Assembly (NCBI GenBank): GCA_015183035.1
Contig: JACZZP010000002.1
Coordinates: forward strand, 1,240,001-1,304,000
DNA from: Meloidogyne chitwoodi
Taxonomy: Eukaryota > Nematoda > Chromadorea > Rhabditida > Meloidogynidae
Length of the DNA: 64,000 nucleotides
Reading direction: 5' to 3'
The translations under genes were made by a program, and so were the position numbers. Positions 36,226 through 58,648 of the stretch are shown here, piece by piece (within the stretch, counting starts at the first letter, position 1; each line of letters begins with the position of its first letter). Below the pieces are notes generated by a model that was not told the DNA's origin, did no database searches, and saw nothing but the letters and a program-made list of their open reading frames with translations.

Positions 36226-36517
36226 TTAACACTTTGCAATCCACATAACATTGTTGTACCGAATCATCATCTCCCCAACCTTTTCACCTTGATCAGGTCC
36301 AATAAGTTCCTAAAATAAGATTTAAAAAATAAACGAAATGGAAAATATAATAAACTTCGGTTTTGATAAGATGCAAGTTCATCCAGTCATCCGTAGAAAT
36401 CAAAGTCCCACTAAAACGGTTGCCCCATTTAAGTTTGACGATCACTTTCTTGCCAAGCAAAGAATTGAGAAATGGCTTAGGGTTGAGAGGCTGGTGATTA
36501 TGAACGACCCTGTTCAT
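36226..36517 (-). CDS. SNRPF: Small nuclear ribonucleoprotein F (Sm protein)
   Basis: Two exons on the minus strand, 36517-36356 and 36309-36226, give 81 residues, close to the 86 of other SmF proteins. The Sm1 motif reads [20 protein letters not shown] then [18 protein letters not shown]; the Sm2 motif is [15 protein letters not shown]. The family start [15 protein letters not shown] is recognisable after a nine-residue extension (MNRVVHNHQ). SmF is a core ring component of spliceosomal snRNPs. The gene is head-to-head with the branching enzyme gene, with 424 bp between the start codons. Confidence 0.95.
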
Positions 36518-36770
36518 TTTTACTTATTTTTTTAATTATATGTTCAATTTACGATCTAAAATTGTATATTTAAAATTAATAAACATTGAATAAATACGTT
36601 AAATGTCTAAAAAAAATTTTAAATATTCGAATTGCGATTTTTAAATCAGGCAACACGTTTCTGATTTAGTTTGAGAGGGGGTCGTTTCATCGCCATTGAT
36701 TCAGGGTAGACGACCAAAATTCACTTTTAAAATCACTACTTAATCGGGATTAGAGGTAGGCAAAAAACAC

Positions 36771-36891
36771 ATTTGCGGGATCCCATGAGGGATTTTTTTA
36801 AATCAATGCGGGACAGGATTTGTGGGACCAATCCCGCAAATTCAAAAAAGTGCGGGATTGCAGGTGCTGGATTCCGCGCCTGCCCCTCACC
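36771..36891. repeat. G/C-rich GCGGGAT repeat with hairpin
   Basis: ATTTGCGGGAT (36771) pairs with ATCCCGCAAAT (36830), and two further GCGGGA units lie at 36808 and 36851. The block is much richer in G+C than its surroundings and ends within 60 bp of the branching-enzyme start codon. It looks like a dispersed repeat unit, but no second copy is in the window. Confidence 0.6.
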
Positions 36892-36941
36892 GACAAATCT
36901 TTCTGGTCTTTGATAAAATTCATTTATTTAGATTAACGAAT

Positions 36942-39900
36942 ATGATCGCGGAAATACCTCCTGCGATTGACAATCTATTTAACTTGGATCCATGGTTGAA
37001 GCCTTACGAAAATGAAATTCTGCGTAGGTACAGTGAGTTTTACAACAAATTATGCTTCATCGAGCAGCAGGTAATTTGTTAAAAAGGTTTTTTAAGTAAA
37101 ATAAGGGTTACATGCAATATTATGTACTATATATGGTACTGGATTGTAGTATCGTTTATAGGCCTGGAATTAACATTTAGAAATTTTTTTATAACTATTT
37201 GTCGTTATAACTTCAAGTGTGAAGGGTTTGAAACTTTTTCACAAAGCTACAAACATTATGGAATTCATGTGGAGAACAACAATTCGGTTACTTGTCTTGA
37301 ATGGGCCCCTGGTGCAGAGTCGTTGGCTTTGGTCGGTGATTTTAGTAAGCAGTTTTCAGCTACTTTGTTTTACAATTTTTCTATATTATAATCCTTTTTA
37401 TAAACTTTAATGCTTTGAAAATAATCTTAAATTTTTTATTTAGATGGTTGGGATGTTAATGCTAACATGTACGAAAGTATAGGTTTTGGCAAATGGAGCT
37501 TGAAAATCAAGGTTTGTAGGATTAATTTCATTAAAACATACTTTTTGAACGAATATAATCTTTTTCATTCAGCAAACTACAATTAACGGTACTTGTCAGT
37601 TATCTCTACTGACTTTTTGCGGACAAATTTATAAAAAACAACTAGAATAAAAAATCAATCCAATTCCCAATATTATAAATTCTGCAAAATAATTGTCCAA
37701 ATGATGTGTGCTGTCCCTCGACCATTTGGCACTTCCCCAAATCCTTTCCATTTATTGAGTATTACATCTAGTTTCGGGATAAACGAACTTGTACCTAAAC
37801 AATTTTTTTTATTAAAAATAACTGAGCATACTGGTGATTGACTTTGAAATGTTCAAAGCCAACTAGAATGCTAAAATTGAATAGAAAATAATAAAGAATG
37901 TACTTTATTCTTCGTTTTAATGTTTATTATACACCAAATAAAATTTAATCTATTGATGGTACTTTTGAAGAACGGGAGGCCCTTTCTGCGGACTTTTTTT
38001 TGCGGACTTTCTATTATATAATTTATTAGTATATATTATTTGATTTTTGCCTTAAGGCAAATAAGGAGTTAATAGACTAACAAAAAGGCGTAAATGGTTC
38101 TGACCTAGTCATTTACATTTTTGTTAATCGATTATTTAGAAAAATGATTCAAACTCTTCAAAATTTTACTTTGTTACAATTATACAACAAAATCAGCTTA
38201 CAAAAAGAAGGGCTTCATCAATGGTTGTTTGTACATTAGAAATATCACCAAAAGCACAGTTGGACTATGTACTCCTTTTATTGCCTTAAGGCAAAAATCA
38301 AATAATATATACTAATAAAATATATAATATCTGTCCGCAAAAAAAGTCCGCAGAAAGGGCCTCCCGTTCTTCAAAAGTACCCTATTGATTAGTTGCCAAC
38401 GGCAAATTGAAGGTGAACACAAATTAGTATTTATTTATCTGCAGAAAACTTGTCCGCAAAAAGTCCGTAGGGTAAATACCCAATTATCTTGTTTATGACT
38501 CATTAATATTTCTGAAAAATTTATATGTTCTAGGATAGTTCTTTTAATTTTGTTTATTTTATTTAGCCAAAGGAGGATGGAACTTGTCCTATAGCACATA
38601 ATTCTATTTTGAAGTTGGCTGTAAAGAAGGATAATCAATATAATTACAAGTTGTCGCCATGGGCTAATTATGTAACTTGTGCAAATGATAGTATTGTCTA
38701 CCATCAGGTGTTAATTATTTAATAAATTAACACATTCTACTTAATATTTTTTAGCAATTTTACAATCCTCCTATAAAATATTCTCTTAAAACATCTCATC
38801 CAAAGAAGCCTAGATCCTTGCGCATTTATGAAGCTCATGTTGGTATTTCTGGTAATGACGGAAAAATTAATACCTATAATGACTTTACTGATAATATTTT
38901 ACAACGTATTGCAAAACAAGGTTTTGTTTACTTAAAAAAATAAAATCTTTTTTTTAGGTTATAATACAATCCAATTAATGGCGGTCATGGAGCATGCTTA
39001 TTATGCCTCATTTGGATATCAAGTAACAAGCTTTTTTGCTCCTTCGAGGTTTTTATTTTACTAATTATGATAGTTGGCTTTAATTTTAAGTCGTTTCGGA
39101 ACACCTGATGACCTAAAATTGCTCATCGAGGAAGCCCATCGATTGGGACTAATTGTTCTGTTGGATGTCGTTCACTCGCATGCTTCTAAAAATGTGGCCG
39201 ATGGACTTAATCGCTGGGATGGCACGGATGGTGCTTATTTTCATAATAATGTTCGTGGCTATCATCAACTTTGGGTTTTTAAATAATATTTCCTTGAAAT
39301 TTCATTTTTCTCAAGGACTCTCGCTTATTCAATTACACAGAGTTTTTTCTTCTAATTATTTTGTGTAAATATTTTTTGTTACATAGAATAGAAACTTTAC
39401 GTTTTTTGCTTTCTAACCTTCGCTGGTGGATTGAGGAATTTGGATTTGATGGTTTTCGATTTGATGGTGTTTCTTCAATGCTGTACCATTCTCATCTGAT
39501 TAGTAAGAATATTTCATTACAACTGTTTATTTTTTTAAGGTGATCCAGGCCCTGGAAGTTATGATGATTATTTTGGTTTAAATGTTGACACTGATTCTTT
39601 GGTTTATTTAATGCTAGCAAATCATATGCTTCATTCTTTAGTATGTTTAATTAGCTTTTTGTGTAGGACATACAACAAAAAATATTTGCTTTTTATGAAA
39701 GTACTATATTTGTTTCTTAAATTTGATATATGCATCCCAGGTGTAAAATATATTTTTGCTTCATAAATATACAAAAATGAACATCTAGTAAGATTGACAA
39801 ATATAATTTTTAAAAACAAGAATTTAATGTTTAAATTACTCACTGTTCATTTTATTGCCACGAAGAATTTCCAATAGAATAAATATACTTGAGATCTAAA

Positions 39901-41269
39901 CATTTTGTGGAATGCAAATATTTTTATAATAAAATTGTCTAATTTTCCTTTAGTTTCCTGATGTTATTACTATTGCTGAGGTTCAATTTTTTAAATGAAT
40001 GAATTAACTTTTTCACAAAGGAAGTTAGTGGGATGCCTGCTCTTTGTCGTCCAGTGTCAGAAGGAGGCCAAGGCTTTGGTAATTGATTTTACTTATTGTT
40101 TAATGCTCTTTATAGATTTTCGATTGGCTATGGCGATCCCTGATTTATGGATAAAACTTTTGAAACATGTTAAAGACGAGGATTGGTCTATTGGCGAAAT
40201 TGTAACAAAATCTAGCAATAAACATATTATAATTATTACTTTAGGTGCATGCTTTAGAAAATCGAAGATATGGAGAAGCGCATATCGCCTATGCAGAGTC
40301 TCATGATCAAGCTTTGGTTGGAGATAAGACCATTGCTTTTTGGTTAATGGACAAAGGTTTGATAAATATTTCTACAAATGTTGTTCTTAATTTTTTAAAG
40401 AAATGTATGAAAATATGTCGCTAATACATTCAAAACTTACTCCTGTTATTGATCGAGGAGTTGCACTCCATAAACTAATCCGATTGATCACCTATGCCTT
40501 AGGAGGCGAGGCTTGGCTTAACTTTATCGGTGATCTATGAAAACTATAAAATTTAGTTAATTTTAAATTAAGGAAATGAATTTGGCCATCCAGAGTGGTT
40601 AGACTTTCCGCGCCAAGGAAATGATCAATCTTATCATTATTGCCGACGACAGTGGAATTTAGCTGATGTATGTTATGATTAATGGAGGATTTTATTTTTA
40701 GATTGGCATAACTGATAATTGTATTTTTCATTTAAGGATGACAGTTTACGATATAAATTTTTAAATAATTGGGATCGAGAAATGAATCAACTTGAGAGAG
40801 AAACTGAATTCCTGAACAAAGGACCGGTGATTTCTTTGTAAAATTTTTTGCATAAGTTATTTTCTCTTTGAAGGGTTATGTTTCGTGGAAGCATCAACAG
40901 GACAAAATAATTGCTTTTGAGCGTGCCGGACTTTTATTTGTATTCAATTTTCATCCAACAGAAAGTTTTAGCGATTATAAATTTGGTATTGAGAAGGCTG
41001 GAGTGTGAGTTTTTTCACTATTATACATACATATTATTATTTGAAAATATTTTTTTATCTTAGGTATCAATTGGTCTTGAATAGTGATGATGAGAAATTT
41101 GGTGGACACTGTCGTTTAAAGACGAATCAGGAATATCATACTTTTTCTGAATGGTTTATATTTTTATGTTTAATATATATTTTTTATTTTCAGTTACGCT
41201 GGTCGACAAAATCATCTTTTTGCCTATATACCTTCTAGGGTGGCAATTGTTTTGAAGAAAAAACAGTGA
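36942..41269 (+). CDS. GBE1: 1,4-alpha-glucan (glycogen) branching enzyme
   Basis: Adds alpha-1,6 branches to glycogen in the cytosol. Twenty exons (36942-37070, 37218-37344, 37444-37511, 38567-38707, 38755-38920, 38958-39048, 39091-39274, 39316-39341, 39387-39502, 39540-39640, 39954-39980, 40021-40078, 40116-40201, 40245-40356, 40401-40529, 40573-40667, 40737-40826, 40874-41004, 41064-41153, 41194-41269) sum to 680 residues (human GBE1: 702). The CBM48 part is [18 protein letters not shown]. The GH13 core shows [29 protein letters not shown], the nucleophile in [15 protein letters not shown], the acid Glu in TIAEEVSGMP (the residue after the Glu is Glu where human has Asp), [14 protein letters not shown] and GNEFGHPEW. 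Intron 3 (37512-38566) is enlarged by nested transposon-like sequence. Confidence 0.97.
37588..38478. mobile_element. Outer, older palindromic element in GBE1 intron 3 (interrupted)
   Basis: The left end carries CTACTGACTTTTTGCGGACAA (around 37605) and the right end its inverted relative TTGTCCGCAAAAAGTCCGTAG (around 38450). The left end is also similar over about 85 bp to 55287-55379, another intron. The 424-bp element at 37958-38381 lies inside. Ends are approximate. Confidence 0.5.
37958..38381. mobile_element. 424-bp MITE with ~100-bp terminal inverted repeats
   Basis: The element begins GGTACTTTTGAAGAACGGGA and ends with the reverse complement TCCCGTTCTTCAAAAGTACC. The inverted match continues inward through GGCCCTTTCTGCGGACTTT and, with small gaps, to TTGCCTTAAGGCAA. 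It is bordered on both sides by the same 8 bp, CTATTGAT (37950-37957 and 38382-38389), a target-site duplication of hAT-like length. There is no transposase frame, so it is non-autonomous. Confidence 0.85.
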
Positions 41270-41824
41270 GGTTTTGGGGCTCAAATTTTTCATATTAGGA
41301 TTTTTTAAAAAGATTATATTTAAATCATTTATAAAATAAGGTTTTACAATTTGCTAAATTGACATTTATTAATTTATTGACAATATATAGTAGTAGATAA
41401 GTAAATATTAATACTTAATTTATTGCTCAAGAACATATTTTCATTTGAAATTTTGAATAAACTTTTTTAAATTATGTATATGGCTATTTAAGATCCATTG
41501 ATATCGATATTTTGTTTTGCATAATTATTTTTTTTTAAATTTAATTGAGAAATTTAATTGTAAATTTAAAAACAGTAACGCGTGCTACAGATTTGCATTT
41601 TAACTTTGGCAAAATCGAGGAATTATATCTTTTTAAAGGTTGTGGAAAGAAATCAATACACGCGTTTCGTTGATTCCACGTTTTAAGTTTTTTGAAGCTT
41701 ATACATCAATACTATTACATTTTAGAAGTTAAAATATCTTTAAACGTTTGACTTCTGAAATAAATTCTTTTCTTCAGATTATTTAGAATGGAATTGCCGC
41801 CTGTATATGATGTAAAGATTTCTG
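41270..41824. other. Intergenic: GBE1 3' flank and ire-1 upstream region
   Basis: About 555 bp on the shared strand. A T-rich acceptor-like stretch ends TTCTTCAG at 41777 and is a plausible trans-splice site for ire-1. From 41788 a short frame (ATG, 16 codons, stop at 41836-41838) precedes and overlaps the ire-1 start. AACGCGTG and CACGCGTT occur about 80 bp apart at 41578 and 41659. Confidence 0.45.
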
Positions 41825-52069
<10,245 letters not shown>

Positions 52070-52665
52070 TCCATTTATTGGATATTTATTTTAGTATAAA
52101 TTCCCGGGTTTTTTCTTTCTTTTTTTTATTTGTCCAATTTTATTTAATATTTGTTCATAAAAAAGAAATGTCTTTATTATGGGTATATGTATGTATAATT
52201 TTATCCCTTTAACATCTTATATATATTATTAATATTTAGATTATGTATACATATTCTTTAAAAATATAATTTTCACTTATTTTAATAATTTATTTTTAAA
52301 TTATCGAATTTTCACTCAAATTAAGCTGAAAAAAGTGGAAAAAATTGCACGATCTTTTCATTTGTAATTAAAACATATTTCTTTGCATATTATTTTTCAT
52401 GTGAAAGCTGTAAATGAAAGATTTTTATTTTTTAATTTTTTTATTTGATTCTGAAGTTCATAATTTAATATTTATTTATTTTGATGACAAATTACAACTT
52501 TTTATATTGAGAAAATAATTTTCTTTAGTATTTTAGATGTTTTTTTGTATTAATTTTAAGGCTAAAATAATGACAAAATTCATCGTTTTAATATATTTAG
52601 TTGTGATTTGTATTTATTAAATATTTATTTTTATTAAATATTTATATTTTTATAGACATTTTTGA
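52070..52665. other. Intergenic between ire-1 and NDUFB3
   Basis: About 600 bp of A/T-rich 3' flank and promoter sequence. No gene or clear repeat. Confidence 0.5.
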
Positions 52666-53574
52666 ATGGGTGGAGGACACGAAGAGCCATATAAAGTTCC
52701 GTAAGTGGTTATTTATATTTATAATTTTTTTGTGCATTTGTTAGTTTTGGTCTGTATATTATATAGTTAAAATTGTCAATTACAATGTTTAGATATATTT
52801 AAAAATAAAAATGTTTTTGTTCATTTAAGAGATTGAAAATTAATTTTTTAAAAGATTTTAATTTTTAGTCATTGGACAACACATTCGAACTGGCGTTCTG
52901 CGTCTGATTTACTTGATTACCATAATCGTCTCAGTCGTCTTGGCCTTAAAGATCCGTGGATCAGGTTTTTTTAATAAGAATTTTTTGATTTTTTTAGAAA
53001 CTATTGGCCTCTTTATAATCCAGCATTGCCTGGATATCATAGACGTGGAAGGCGTGGAATATATGCTTGGGCTTATAATGTATGTCTCTCTAAATTTTTA
53101 TAATTATTCCTATTTTAATTTTTAAGTTATTGAGAATTGGGTTGAAGCCTGGTCTTGCAATTGCTGGTTGATTTTTATATGAGATTGATAATTTTTTAAA
53201 TTTAGGAACGATTATTGGAATTGAAGAGTTATATAGCAAAGTTTACGTAAGTTTTTAAAGATTATGGGAAAAATTTAAGTCAATATTGAAACTTTTTTTG
53301 ATAAATGTGGCCCCGATTATTTTAAAATTTTGAATAAATATAATTAATTATTTATTCAATTATCGTAAATGATCCAACAGAGGAAAAAGAGAATATTAAT
53401 GAAATATTATTCTAATAGAAATACTCTTTGGCGTAGAATAAAAATAGAATAACCTGTGTTTTTATTAGATAATTTAATTTACTTTAATTATAAATTATTT
53501 TATAGTATGGACATACAAGTTGGGGAGGCCAATGGGCAGAAAACGGTGATAATGGAGGACATGCTGACCATTAA
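52666..53574 (+). CDS. NDUFB3: NADH dehydrogenase (ubiquinone) 1 beta subcomplex subunit 3
   Basis: Exons 52666-52700, 52869-52964, 52998-53079, 53127-53166, 53206-53246 and 53506-53574 give 120 residues. The start MGGGHEEPYKVP resembles nematode complex I B12 subunits, and the diagnostic LGLKDPWIRNYW motif matches the NDUFB3 signature GL.DPWGRNE. A single short hydrophobic segment follows (GLKPGLAIAGTIIGI), consistent with one inner-membrane span, and the tail is Gly/His-rich (HTSWGGQWAENGDNGGHADH). It is an accessory subunit of mitochondrial complex I. The stop codon is 213 bp from the stop of the converging DDAH-like gene. Confidence 0.85.
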
Positions 53575-53786
53575 TTAGATTTGAATATTCTTTCACATAT
53601 AGTATATATGTTTAAGTAAATTTATTAATAAAATGATACCTAAATTGATAATTTGTTAAAATTTAAATATATTTGTTTTAATCATCTAATATTTCCTTTT
53701 ATTTTAATCAAAGTTTCATTACAAGACATTGGCAAGCTCCACCAGACTAAAAAAATTTATTTAAGAATAATTAAAAAATATTCCTT

Positions 53787-54785
53787 TTAAAATACTTTCA
53801 TAAATTCACTCATTTCCACCTCATGAAGAGAATAACCCAAAGAGGTCAAAGCTTCAGCAGTTTGCTTTGAAACACCACAGGGTGCAATAACTTTTTTTCG
53901 AATATTAATAGCATTACATACAAAATTTAATGCTTCTATTTCACTTACAGCAATGGCTTTTGGGAGTCGGCTTTGAATCTTTAAAAATTATTTTTAAAGA
54001 TTTTTTTGATCTACCTTTTCTCTAGTTTCAATAGAAAATGCAGATGGAAACCATAATGCTGAATTTACTCCAATAGGGCAAAAGCATGTGTCTAAGTGGT
54101 AGAAGCGAGGATCGACCAACTCGCAAAATATTATTTCAAAGCTACCCATTAAACGTATATAATTATATGCCTAATAATGAAGAATTCTTTTTTTTTTGCA
54201 AAAAGAATTAAATGACCTTTTTATCTGTACGTGGTCCACCCCAACCTGCCCATAAAGTATTTTCATCAGAAAATACTGCATCACCTCCACCTTCAAAAAA
54301 TTCAGGATAATCCTCTCCAAATAATTGTAAGCCTAATTGCCTATAAAAGGCAGAAAAATGCTTTTCCTCCCCAGTTCTTTCAGCATATCGATATTTTGAT
54401 AAAAATACTTTTTTACCGTGAACAAGACCTGACATTTTGTAGATATAATATTAATTTTTAATTATTATATATAAATAAATATTTATTTACCGCTATTGCA
54501 AGTAAAAACCATATCTGGTTGTCCATCTATTTGGTTTAATGTAAGAACTTTTACATCTTCCTCTTCAATTGACTTTTTAAGCACATTCCACTGTTCCATT
54601 GCTTTTTGTTTGTCCACTTTTATGTTTTCTTTCATCCAAGGATTTATTGAATACTTTTTTTTTTAAAAAAAAAAGAGTTATTATTTAATAAAAATATATT
54701 TTAGAAAAAAATACACTTTAATTGTAAAATATGTCGGCGGGACCATTAGCACTTGTTGAATTATTTCATTTATTGCCTTTTTCAT
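53787..54785 (-). CDS. DDAH-like amidinotransferase-superfamily hydrolase
   Basis: Minus-strand exons 54785-54717, 54653-54491, 54428-54217, 54170-54015 and 53978-53787 give 263 residues. Conserved segments of the superfamily are all present: PTYFTIKYSINPWMKEN near the start, QPDMVFTCNSGLVHGKKVFL, RTGEEKHFSAF, EGGGDAVF with the substrate-binding acidic residue, FYHLDTCFCPI with the catalytic His, and VIAPCGVSKQT with the catalytic Cys near the C-terminus. The pattern fits NG,NG-dimethylarginine dimethylaminohydrolase or a closely related arginine-hydrolysing enzyme; the exact substrate cannot be set from motifs. The protein should be cytosolic (no signal peptide). It is divergent from the uridylyltransferase gene, with 280 bp between the start codons. 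Confidence 0.85.
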
Positions 54786-55064
54786 TTTATTTGTAATATT
54801 CTTAAATTAGGATATAATTTTTCAAAATTTCCTATTTTCAAAGTTTTAAAAAATTATAAGTGCAAATGTTGCTGCTCATTATTTTTCATTAATTAAAAAT
54901 CAATGAGTTATACCTACATGCATGCATACATATATAGTCTGCCCAATTAAATTATTATATAAATTAATTTTAATTAGTAGTGTAGCGTTCGAGAGAACTA
55001 TATAAATATATATTTAATTTATTTTTTATTTTCTTATTTATAAAAATACATTAATTCTCAATAA

Positions 55065-58000
55065 ATGGCTCAAGTTAACAATAAAAACAACATCGAAAAT
55101 GGCAATAATCTCAAATGCTCTCAACCGTCAAAACAACGAAAACTGAAACAAAATTCTCACAATCAGAAAGATTATGAAAATAGAAGATTTATTCAAAAAG
55201 ATTATTGGGATAAAATTGTGGAAAAAGTATGTTTATTTTAATTAATTTTGAAAATCTTTTGGTGTTTATTAGATGCCAAGTTTTGTACTTAAGTATTATC
55301 TCTACGGAGTTTTTGCGGACAAATTTATTTATTTACAATAAAAATAAGTAGAATAAAAAATCATCCAATGGCCAATATTTTCCCCAAGCAGGTTATAAGT
55401 TGGACTTAAAAATCATTAGAATACTTTATTTTTTAACTTTTTATTAGCATTATATTACTGAAGATCAATATTCATTTAATACATCTATTGCTGAGTGTTC
55501 TTCATTTAAAAATCCAAGGAATCGGCAGTTTCAAAAATTGGAAGTACCTAATGAAGTAACTAATATAAAATTTAATCGACCATCTCCATTAAAGAATATC
55601 CGTGTTATTACACCAACTAAACAACTACAAATTCTACCTCAAAAAAATAATCAATTAAAAGAAGTAAAAAACAAAAATATACAAAGGAATGGAATAAAAA
55701 ATGATTTTACACGATTTTGTCAAAGGAAAAATCCAAAAATTTTTAAACAACACATTGGAGAAGGAACGAGTCAAAATGGATTATCTTCAAATAATAATAG
55801 GTTTAATAAAAATTTATATTTAAAGAAATTTTAAATTCAGTTTAAAAGTAAATAATAATAAAAAAGCAAGTGAATCATCTCGATTGTTTGGTTAGTTTTT
55901 TATATAAAAATTAAAATTATTATTTACCTCTTTTTGAGGATTATAATCTCTGATACTATTTATTAGAAAAATAAATAAATATATTTTCTGACTATATCAT
56001 TATTTTATATTAGGGCAATTTAATTCATCATCTGATGGTATTCCAGCTATTTGTCTTACTCAAAAAAAAAGGTATCGTCCAAAGCGTTCCCCTCCTTTGG
56101 AAGCTAACAGATGTAATTTATCTATTGATGAAGGAGAAACATTTATCCGTTCAATTGGTTTTTTTTATTATTTTTTTTTTGTTTTTTAAATAAATTTTAA
56201 AGTTGGTGTAATTCTAAAAAGTTCTTTGGAAGAAGATAGGAATTTGGAAAATAATAAAGGAAAAATAGGAAATTCTTATGCAGAATTTCTTGTTTATAAT
56301 ATTAATAAAAAATGTTTCAATACAATTGTGCAATTAAAGGCGAATGGGTTTATTTTAATATTTTTAAAAATTAAAAAGGAAATATTATTTAGATTACCTT
56401 CTTTTATGCCTCCAGGCTCTTGGCTATATGTAATTTTGACAAAAGCAATTGGTCAGAATTCATTGAAATTAAATACTCTTTTGATACCAAAAAAAATTTT
56501 ATTTTGTCAACGTCGTTTTATAACTAGATGTTTAGATGGGCAAGTTAATGTAAGGTTTTTTTGTTAATTTTTTTTGTTATACAAAATAATTAAAAAATGT
56601 TTTTTTATTTTTTTGAATAGTTTGCCGTAATAGCTCATCTTCGCCATGTCAATGGTAATAAATTTGTTTTTCGTTCTCATTTATGTGATTTTCTTATTGA
56701 CAAAAAAGAATTAATTGATCCTTTAATAGCACTTTTTAAAAAAAAATGTGAAGTAAATAATTCTCATAATGAAAAAAAGAATGAAAAAAATGATGATATT
56801 CCTAAACGTATTCGTCTTTGGTATTTTTTTAATGAAAATATTTTTTATAAATTTGTTTTTAGGTGTTTTCCTAATGTTAAACAAGAAGATGATAATAATA
56901 ATGATTCTCGTCTTGAATTTAAATTAAAAAACATTGATGAACGATATTATGTATTTTTTAATTATTTTATATTTTTTATTTTTTAGATTTCAAATGATGA
57001 TTTATTAGAAAATGATGAAAATATATTAGATAAAATAGAAAATACATCAAATAATAATTTAAAACTTTCTAAAAATTTTTGTAATTGGTTTAGTGAATGT
57101 ATTCAAAATTATTACTTAACAAATAAAATGAATAATGATAGAAGAATTATAATGGACAAATTTGTTAATTTATTAAATAAAAAATTAAAAAATAATTTGA
57201 ATTTACCAAAAGAAGCTAAATTAGTTTTATTTGGTTCTGCAATTTCTGGTTTTGGAAGTAATGATTGTGATTTAGATATTTGTCTTATTAATTGTGGAAT
57301 AGACCCTTCTTTACATGTTTGTTTGTTTTTATTATTTAAAATAAATTTATTAATTATTTAAAGCCTTCAAAATTTATTATAACAAGAAAATTGTTTTTAT
57401 CACAAATAGCTACTCTTTTAAGAAAAGATGAAGAATTTATACAGATTACTGCAGTTTTAGATGCTCGCACACCAATTGTTAAATTTGAACATTTGCCTAC
57501 TGGCTTTCACGGAGAGTATGTTTTTTTTAATTAATATTTTGATAAAAATTATTATAAAATTATATTATTATTTAACTTTTATTTTTCAGTTTGAGTATTG
57601 ACAATATATTGGCAATTCACAATTCAGAATTATTAAAATTATATACAAATTTTGATAAAAGAGTAGCTCCTCTTGGATTTGCAATTAAATGTTTAGCTAA
57701 ACTTTATGGAATAAATAATGCATCTTTTGGATCTATTTCTTCATATGCTTATATTATAATGCTTATTCATTATCTTCAACGTTGTTCTCCACCTATTCTT
57801 CCTTTTCTTCAAGAGGTTTTTTTTAAAAAATTAAAATAAAATAATAATATTAAATAATATAATTTAAGGAAGAATTTATTATTAAAGATGATAATAATAA
57901 TAAAATAATTAACAATAATTCTTTATTATTAGTTAATGAAAATGTTGAAGGATGGAATGTTTATTATACTAAAGATATTAATTTTATTAAAGAAAGATTT

Positions 58001-58648
58001 AATTCATTATTTATTAATAATCAAACATTAGCTGAATTATTTTTTAATTTTCTTTATTTTTATGGTTTTCAATTTTCTCCACTTAAAAATATTGCTCAAA
58101 TTCATTTAAATGATATTAATTACAACAAAATAAAAGCAAAAATGCCAATTAAAAGAAATATTTATGTTCAAGATCCTTTTGATTTGGATCATAATTTAAC
58201 TTCTGGTGTTCGTCAAGAAAGTAAATATTTATTTGTTTATTTATTTTTTAAAAATTATATTATTATAGCATTAGGTTATATTATTAAATGTTACCGAAAG
58301 TCAACAATTGGATTAAGACAATTAGATAAAGAAATTGAAGAAAAAGATTATCAAAAGGAAATAACCTCATCAACAAATGAATTATACAAAATGGTTTGTT
58401 TTAACATTTTTCCGTTATATTAATTATTTTTTTATGATTTAAATTAAAAAAAATCTTTTTTTATTAATATAATTAGGCATACAAAGCTTTTCCCTTATAA
58501 ATTAAATAGTTGTGTATAAATATGTCTCAAAAATAATAAATATTTTAAGGACTTTTCTGCTTTAATGATGATGTACAGACCTCGTAGAGTAATTGCTCCA
58601 AAGAAGAAAAAAATAAAGTCAAAAGAAGAACAGCAATCAGAAGATTAA
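55065..58648 (+). CDS. Terminal uridylyltransferase / noncanonical poly(A) polymerase
   Basis: Exons 55065-55226, 55448-55800, 55841-55890, 56014-56157, 56203-56549, 56621-56820, 56863-56950, 56987-57316, 57364-57515, 57590-57815, 57869-58220, 58269-58393 and 58550-58648 give 875 residues. The first ~480 residues are basic, Asn/Lys-rich and unrecognised apart from a less biased part (VIAHLRHVNGNKFVF). The nucleotidyltransferase core starts near AKLVLFGSAISGFGSNDCDL and continues DICLINCG with the two metal-binding Asp residues, then VKFEHLPTGFHGDLSIDN. The central domain has SISSYAYIIMLIHYLQRCSP followed by PILPFLQE, and the PAP-associated motif is YVQDPFDLDHNL. These match TUT4/TUT7/CDE-1-type enzymes, which add U to 3' ends of RNAs, better than GLD-2. 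The end is Lys-rich (RVIAPKKKKIKSKEEQQ). Part of exon 56203-56549 is duplicated at the window end. Confidence 0.9.
55287..55379. repeat. Dispersed repeat copy in uridylyltransferase intron 1
   Basis: About 90 bp beginning GTACTTAAGTATTATCTCTA and containing TTTTTGCGGACAAATTTAT and AGAATAAAAAATCA. It matches 37590-37672 in the GBE1 intron with small gaps. Only one end of the family is present here. Confidence 0.65.

Noticed and set aside
41640..41700. CCACG-containing stretch as an ER-stress response element upstream of ire-1
   Set aside because: A single CCACG without the paired CCAAT at proper spacing is expected by chance; insufficient evidence.
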